From an uncultured Calothrix sp. (lineage in GTDB: Bacteria > Cyanobacteriota > Cyanobacteriia > Cyanobacteriales > Nostocaceae), in NCBI GenBank assembly GCA_937973965.1, contig CALJJQ010000052.1, positions 1 through 36,882 of the forward strand: a DNA stretch of 36,882 nucleotides. Reading direction: 5' to 3'. The translations under genes and the position numbers were made by a program. Of this stretch, positions 32,957 through 36,882 are shown piece by piece. Numbering within the stretch: the stretch's first letter is position 1; the number at the start of each line of letters is the position of its first letter. The notes under the pieces were generated by a model. That model saw nothing but the letters and a program-made list of their open reading frames with translations. It ran no database searches and was not told the DNA's origin.

Positions 32957-32984
32957 GTAGAGATGTAGCATTGCTACCTCTCTA
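32957..32984. repeat. Imperfect REP-like palindrome in the smc upstream region
   Basis: GTAGAGATGTAGCA (32957-32970) and TTGCTACCTCTCTA (32971-32984) form an imperfect palindrome of the GTAGAGACGTAGCA/TGCTACGTCTCTAC subtype, the same as the terminator at 25876. A further half-element CAATGCTACGTCT follows at about 32999-33010. Confidence 0.65.
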
Positions 32985-33108
32985 GAATGATTTGGGTTTG
33001 CAATGCTACGTCTGGGAAAATCCAAAATCCCCAATCGAAAAATCCCCATTCCCTTCCATATCCTGTATCCTGTATCCTATACTCTTACCCCTTCTCTTGC
33101 CAACGCCT

Positions 33109-36100
33109 ATGGTTCATATAAAGCGCGTTGAATTAACTAACTTTAAATCCTTTGGTGGGACAACTTCGGTACCGTTGTTACCAGGTTTTACAGTGGTGAC
33201 TGGTCCTAATGGTTCGGGTAAATCGAATATTTTGGATTCCCTACTATTTTGTCTGGGTTTATCCGGTTCTAAGGGAATGCGAGCAGACCGATTACCGGAT
33301 TTAGTTAATACCCAAGCAAGTAAAGGACGTTCGACGGTGGAAGCAAGTGTCACCGTCACCTTTGATTTGTCTGACCACCAACCCCAGGAGGTGTCGGAAG
33401 AGGATTTGGTAATCACGACAATCGCGGATGATTTTTTGGCTGATGAGGTGGAGGAAGAGGAACCAGAACCAGAGTTAAGTGAGGATGACCGGACGCGAAA
33501 GGAGAAAATTCGCGCGAAACCCGGGGAAGATTGGTCGGTGACGCGACGGTTGCGGGTGACGCAGCAGGGAACTTACACGTCGAATTATTATATCAATGGC
33601 ATTTCCTGTACCTTGGGGGAGTTACATGAGGAGTTGGAACGTCTGCGAGTACATCCAGAGGGTTATAATATTGTTTTACAGGGGGATGTAACGGGAATTA
33701 TCTCCATGAATGGGCGGGAAAGACGGGAGATTATTGACGAATTGGCTGGGGTAGCTGCCTTTGACCGCAAGATTAATCAAGCAAAATCGACCTTGGAGGA
33801 AGTTAAGGAGAAGGAAGATAGTTGTCGAATTATTGAGTCGGAGTTGATAACCCAGTGTGAAAGGTTGGCTCAGGATAAGGCGAAGGCGGAGAAGTATCAA
33901 AAGTTACGTACGGAATTTTTAGAGAAGCAGTCCTGGGAAGGGGTGTTGTTGTGGAGAACCTTGCAGAATCAGCAGGAAAGGTTGCAAAACCAAATTCGGG
34001 AGGGGGAAAAGCGTCAGACGGAGTTGGCGACCCAATTGGGTGAAATTAATGGGTTGATTAGTAGTAAAAATACGGAGTTAGAGAAGTTAAATATTCAACT
34101 TAGGGCTTTGGGGGATGAGCAGTTATTGGCAACCCAAGCCGAGTTAGCGAATCAGGAAGCGGAGCGGAAGCAGTTACAACGGCAACAGGAGGAGTTAAGG
34201 CAAACCCAGCAGGAGACAGTACACAGGTTAGAATTGACTCAACAGGAGTTGCAGCAACAGCAGCAGAATTTGCAGCAAATGGTGGCAGCTCAGGTTTTGG
34301 AGCGGGAATCTATCGCTTTTTGTCAGCAACAACGGCAGATGATGCAGCAGACCCTGGAAAATGCCCGACAAGCGGCGGCGGAGGTGGCTTCGGCTTCGGA
34401 AGTATGGGTGCAGCAGCAAACGGTTTTAAATCGACAAATTGAGGCGTTACTACAAACATTAGAACCGTTACGGACAGAACAAGCCCAGTTGCAGGAACGG
34501 TACCACCAGTTGGAATCGCAAATTCAGGAGCAGGGGGGTTTGTTAGGGAGGTTGGAGCCGGAATTGACAGCGAAAAGGGAAGAATTGGTTGGGTTGGAGG
34601 AGGAATTTAGGAGTGCAACTACACCGATTCAGGAATTGGCAGAAACCCTGGCGGCGACGGAGCAGGAGTTACAATTGCAACAGGAAACCCAAAAGCGGTT
34701 GGTAAATGAGCAACGGGAAAAACAACGGCAATTAGATAAATTGGAGGCTCAAGTACAGGCGCAACAGGAAGCCCAGGGTACGCAGGCGAGTACGATAATT
34801 TTGAAATCGGGATTACCGGGTATTTGCGGATTAGTGGTGGATTTGGGGCGGGTGGAACCCCAGTACCAAATTGCCTTGGAAATTGCTGCAGGAGCGAGGT
34901 TAGCGAATATAGTGGTGGAAGATGATGGGATTGCAGCTGCGGGGATTGAATTGTTGAAGCAACGTCGCGGGGGTAGAGCGACATTTCTGCCTTTGAATAA
35001 AATTAATCCACCCCGGATTCCGGGAACGAATGAATTGCGGTATGTGAATGGGTTTGTGGATTTAGCGATTAATTTGATTGACACCGAACCCCGTTACCGG
35101 GATGTGTTTGCCTATGTGTTTGGGGGTACGGTGGTATTTGAGGATTTGCAAACAGCGCGATCGCAATTAGGTAAATATCGGATTGTGACTTTGGATGGGG
35201 AGTTACTCGAACCCAGTGGAGCTATGACCGGGGGAAGTATGGCCAATCGTTCCCAATTGCGGTTTGGAAATGTGGAAGTTGGCGAATCGGAGGAAGTTCG
35301 AGCCTTAAAGCAAAGACTACAGGAAATAGAACGGGTATTGGCAAGATGTAACGATGCGATCGCTAATTTATCTGTGCGGGTAAAAGATATCTCGACGGAG
35401 TTAACGGAGTCTCGACAAGAACGACGGGAATCCCAGTTACGCTGGGAACAGCTACAACGAGATGTGCAGGGTTTAACAAAACAGGTAGAAGCGACCCAGA
35501 ATCAGTTAACCCAGAACCAAGAAAAATATACCCAAGTTCAATCCCGTCTGGGGGTTATTCAAGGGGAATTACCTATTCAGGAAGAACAATTACAACACTT
35601 AAGAAGCGAGTTAGCGGAATTAGAAGCTTCCCAAACCCCCAGCGAATGGCAACAAATCCAAGCCAGCATCAAAAATTATGAGCAACAATTACAACAACGA
35701 CAAAATGCTCTACAGGAAGCAGAAACCCGATTAATTAATTTAGAATCCCAACAGGTACGTTTACAGGAGCGAATCCAGGAAGCCGAACGGCGCATCCAGG
35801 AGTATCAACAACTACAAATTAGCCAACAAAACCTGAGTGAGCAACTTATCCAACAATTAACCAACCTTAACCAGCAAATTGACCAAACCCGTACCAAATT
35901 AACAGAATTAGAAGCCAGTTTAGGAGCAGAAAAACAAAAACGAGACACCCTAGAAGCCGAAATTCGCGCCGAATTATTACGCCAACAACAGGTAGAATGG
36001 GAAATCCAAAAACTGCAAGAAAGTCAAATTAACCGTCGAGAAGAATTAACTCACATCCAAACCCAACTACAAACCGTTACCGCAGACCTACCCTCACCCC

Positions 36101-36786
36101 TACCCGAAGTACCCGAAAACGTCGATTTAGATGAACTCCAAAAAGAACTCAAAAGCCTCACCCGAAGAATGCAAGCAATGGAACCCGTCAACATGCTGGC
36201 ATTGGAACAGTACGAACGCACCCAAAACCGTCTCCAGGAACTTAGCCAAAAACTCGAAACCCTGGAAGGGGAACGCACCGAACTATTATTAAGAATTGAA
36301 AACTTTACTACCCTACGTCAACGCGCTTTCAAAGAAGCATTCGATGCAGTCAACGAAAACTTTAAAAGTATATTTGCCGGACTTTCCGATGGTGATGGTT
36401 ATTTACTCCTCGATAACCCGGAAGACCCCTTTACCAGTGGTTTAAACTTAGTTGCACACCCCAAGGGTAAACCCGTACAAAGACTAGCTTCTATGTCCGG
36501 AGGAGAAAAATCCCTCACTGCTTTAAGCTTTATTTTCGCCCTCCAAAAATATCGTCCCTCACCATTTTATGCCTTTGACGAAGTAGATAGTTTCCTGGAT
36601 GGATTTAACGTTGAGCGTTTAGCAAAAGTCGTCAGAGAACAATCAACAAGTGCCCAGTTTATCGTTGTCAGTCACCGTCGTCCAATGATAGAATCAGCCG
36701 AACGCACAATCGGTGTCACCCAAGCACGGGGAGCTCATACCCAAGTACTGGGGATAAAATTACAATCAAGCAATACAAGCGCTTGA
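33109..36786 (+). CDS. smc: Chromosome segregation SMC ATPase
   Basis: SMC forms a V-shaped dimer that organises and helps segregate the chromosome. The N-terminal head has the Walker A site 'GPNGSGKSN' (32-40). Long coiled coils (about 250-560 and 730-1040) flank a hinge at about 565-715 ('GICGLVVDLGRV', 'DGELLEPSGAMTGGS'). The C-terminal head has the ABC signature 'SMSGGEKSLTAL' (about 1129-1140), Walker B 'FYAFDEVDSFLD' (about 1152) and 'VVSHRR'. The start is set at the ATG at 33109 ('MVHIKRVELTNFKSFGG'), the conserved SMC N-terminus, although the frame is open from 32992; the product is 1225 residues. A strongly acidic insert ('DEVEEEEPEPELSEDD', about 116-131) interrupts the N-terminal head. 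No scpA/scpB is adjacent. Confidence 0.96.
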   Translation: MVHIKRVELTNFKSFGGTTSVPLLPGFTVVTGPNGSGKSNILDSLLFCLGLSGSKGMRADRLPDLVNTQASKGRSTVEASVTVTFDLSDHQPQEVSEEDLVITTIADDFLADEVEEEEPEPELSEDDRTRKEKIRAKPGEDWSVTRRLRVTQQGTYTSNYYINGISCTLGELHEELERLRVHPEGYNIVLQGDVTGIISMNGRERREIIDELAGVAAFDRKINQAKSTLEEVKEKEDSCRIIESELITQCERLAQDKAKAEKYQKLRTEFLEKQSWEGVLLWRTLQNQQERLQNQIREGEKRQTELATQLGEINGLISSKNTELEKLNIQLRALGDEQLLATQAELANQEAERKQLQRQQEELRQTQQETVHRLELTQQELQQQQQNLQQMVAAQVLERESIAFCQQQRQMMQQTLENARQAAAEVASASEVWVQQQTVLNRQIEALLQTLEPLRTEQAQLQERYHQLESQIQEQGGLLGRLEPELTAKREELVGLEEEFRSATTPIQELAETLAATEQELQLQQETQKRLVNEQREKQRQLDKLEAQVQAQQEAQGTQASTIILKSGLPGICGLVVDLGRVEPQYQIALEIAAGARLANIVVEDDGIAAAGIELLKQRRGGRATFLPLNKINPPRIPGTNELRYVNGFVDLAINLIDTEPRYRDVFAYVFGGTVVFEDLQTARSQLGKYRIVTLDGELLEPSGAMTGGSMANRSQLRFGNVEVGESEEVRALKQRLQEIERVLARCNDAIANLSVRVKDISTELTESRQERRESQLRWEQLQRDVQGLTKQVEATQNQLTQNQEKYTQVQSRLGVIQGELPIQEEQLQHLRSELAELEASQTPSEWQQIQASIKNYEQQLQQRQNALQEAETRLINLESQQVRLQERIQEAERRIQEYQQLQISQQNLSEQLIQQLTNLNQQIDQTRTKLTELEASLGAEKQKRDTLEAEIRAELLRQQQVEWEIQKLQESQINRREELTHIQTQLQTVTADLPSPLPEVPENVDLDELQKELKSLTRRMQAMEPVNMLALEQYERTQNRLQELSQKLETLEGERTELLLRIENFTTLRQRAFKEAFDAVNENFKSIFAGLSDGDGYLLLDNPEDPFTSGLNLVAHPKGKPVQRLASMSGGEKSLTALSFIFALQKYRPSPFYAFDEVDSFLDGFNVERLAKVVREQSTSAQFIVVSHRRPMIESAERTIGVTQARGAHTQVLGIKLQSSNTSA

Positions 36787-36849
36787 GTTTTTGTTATTAA
36801 TAGTGTTGTATGGATAAACCGGATTCGAGAATCGGGACTCGGTAGATAA

Positions 36850-36882
36850 ATGACCTCAGAACAAATCAGACGCTCCGATATA
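36850..36882 (+). CDS. Start of a probable PRC-barrel domain gene (cut by window end)
   Basis: An ATG at 36850 opens a frame of 11 codons (M-T-S-E-Q-I-R-R-S-D-I) running off the window. This opening resembles the N-terminus of cyanobacterial PRC-barrel proteins that I recall in the same place, downstream of smc. The evidence is a short N-terminus plus remembered gene order, so the call is tentative. Confidence 0.45.
   Translation, partial: MTSEQIRRSDI

Noticed and set aside
32992-33108. SMC start at the upstream TTG
   Set aside because: The 39 extra residues derive from REP-like and TATCCTG-repeat DNA, and the conserved SMC N-terminus starts at the ATG at 33109.

Overview
The window is chromosomal DNA from a cyanobacterium, most likely a filamentous Nostocales-type strain (for example Calothrix, Rivularia or Nostoc relatives). 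The evidence is many copies of the HIP1 octamer GCGATCGC, typical cyanobacterial versions of prs, hslO, smc and a PPC-type Ser/Thr kinase, an IS200-like REP transposase with its palindromes, and AT-rich spacers full of GGGAGTAGGG-type repeats. No strain name can be given from the sequence alone.

Layout. 1-4.4 kb: a Uma2 nuclease-like gene, the redox chaperone Hsp33 (hslO), and a membrane-anchored helical-repeat protein. 4.8-11.7 kb: prs (minus strand), a transmembrane Ser/Thr kinase (plus), a zinc-ribbon membrane protein of unknown function (minus), and a diaminopimelate-decarboxylase-like protein that appears to lack its catalytic lysine and cysteine (minus). 12.7-29.1 kb: a plus-strand surface-protein locus. 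It holds three large secreted DUF11-type proteins, a small secreted DUF11-like protein, a DUF11+SdrD-like protein, and a 1347-residue protein with a signal peptide, an acidic linker, an invasin-like Ig domain and a long predicted outer-membrane beta-barrel. The last two overlap by ATGA. The barrel gene also overlaps by ATGA a RAYT (REP-associated tyrosine transposase) gene. 29.4-32.8 kb, minus strand: a copper module (HMA chaperone, CopA-type ATPase, MerR regulator). 33.1-36.8 kb: smc, followed by the first codons of a probable PRC-barrel gene.

The best candidate for a little-described system is the surface locus. Its gene order suggests that secreted DUF11 fibres or adhesins are exported through, or anchored to, the beta-barrel protein. 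A palindromic pair TTGACNGTCAA lies about 200 bp upstream of the first gene. The RAYT has seeded 28-bp REP palindromes into this locus: one lies in frame inside its own coding sequence, one supplies its stop codon, and one encodes part of the N-terminus of the next surface protein. Further degenerate copies lie at 10.3, 11.8, 25.9 and 33.0 kb. Two of the surface proteins share a C-terminal module of 139 residues that is nearly identical at DNA level, which points to recent duplication or gene conversion.

All functional assignments rest on motifs read by eye. No database search was possible.
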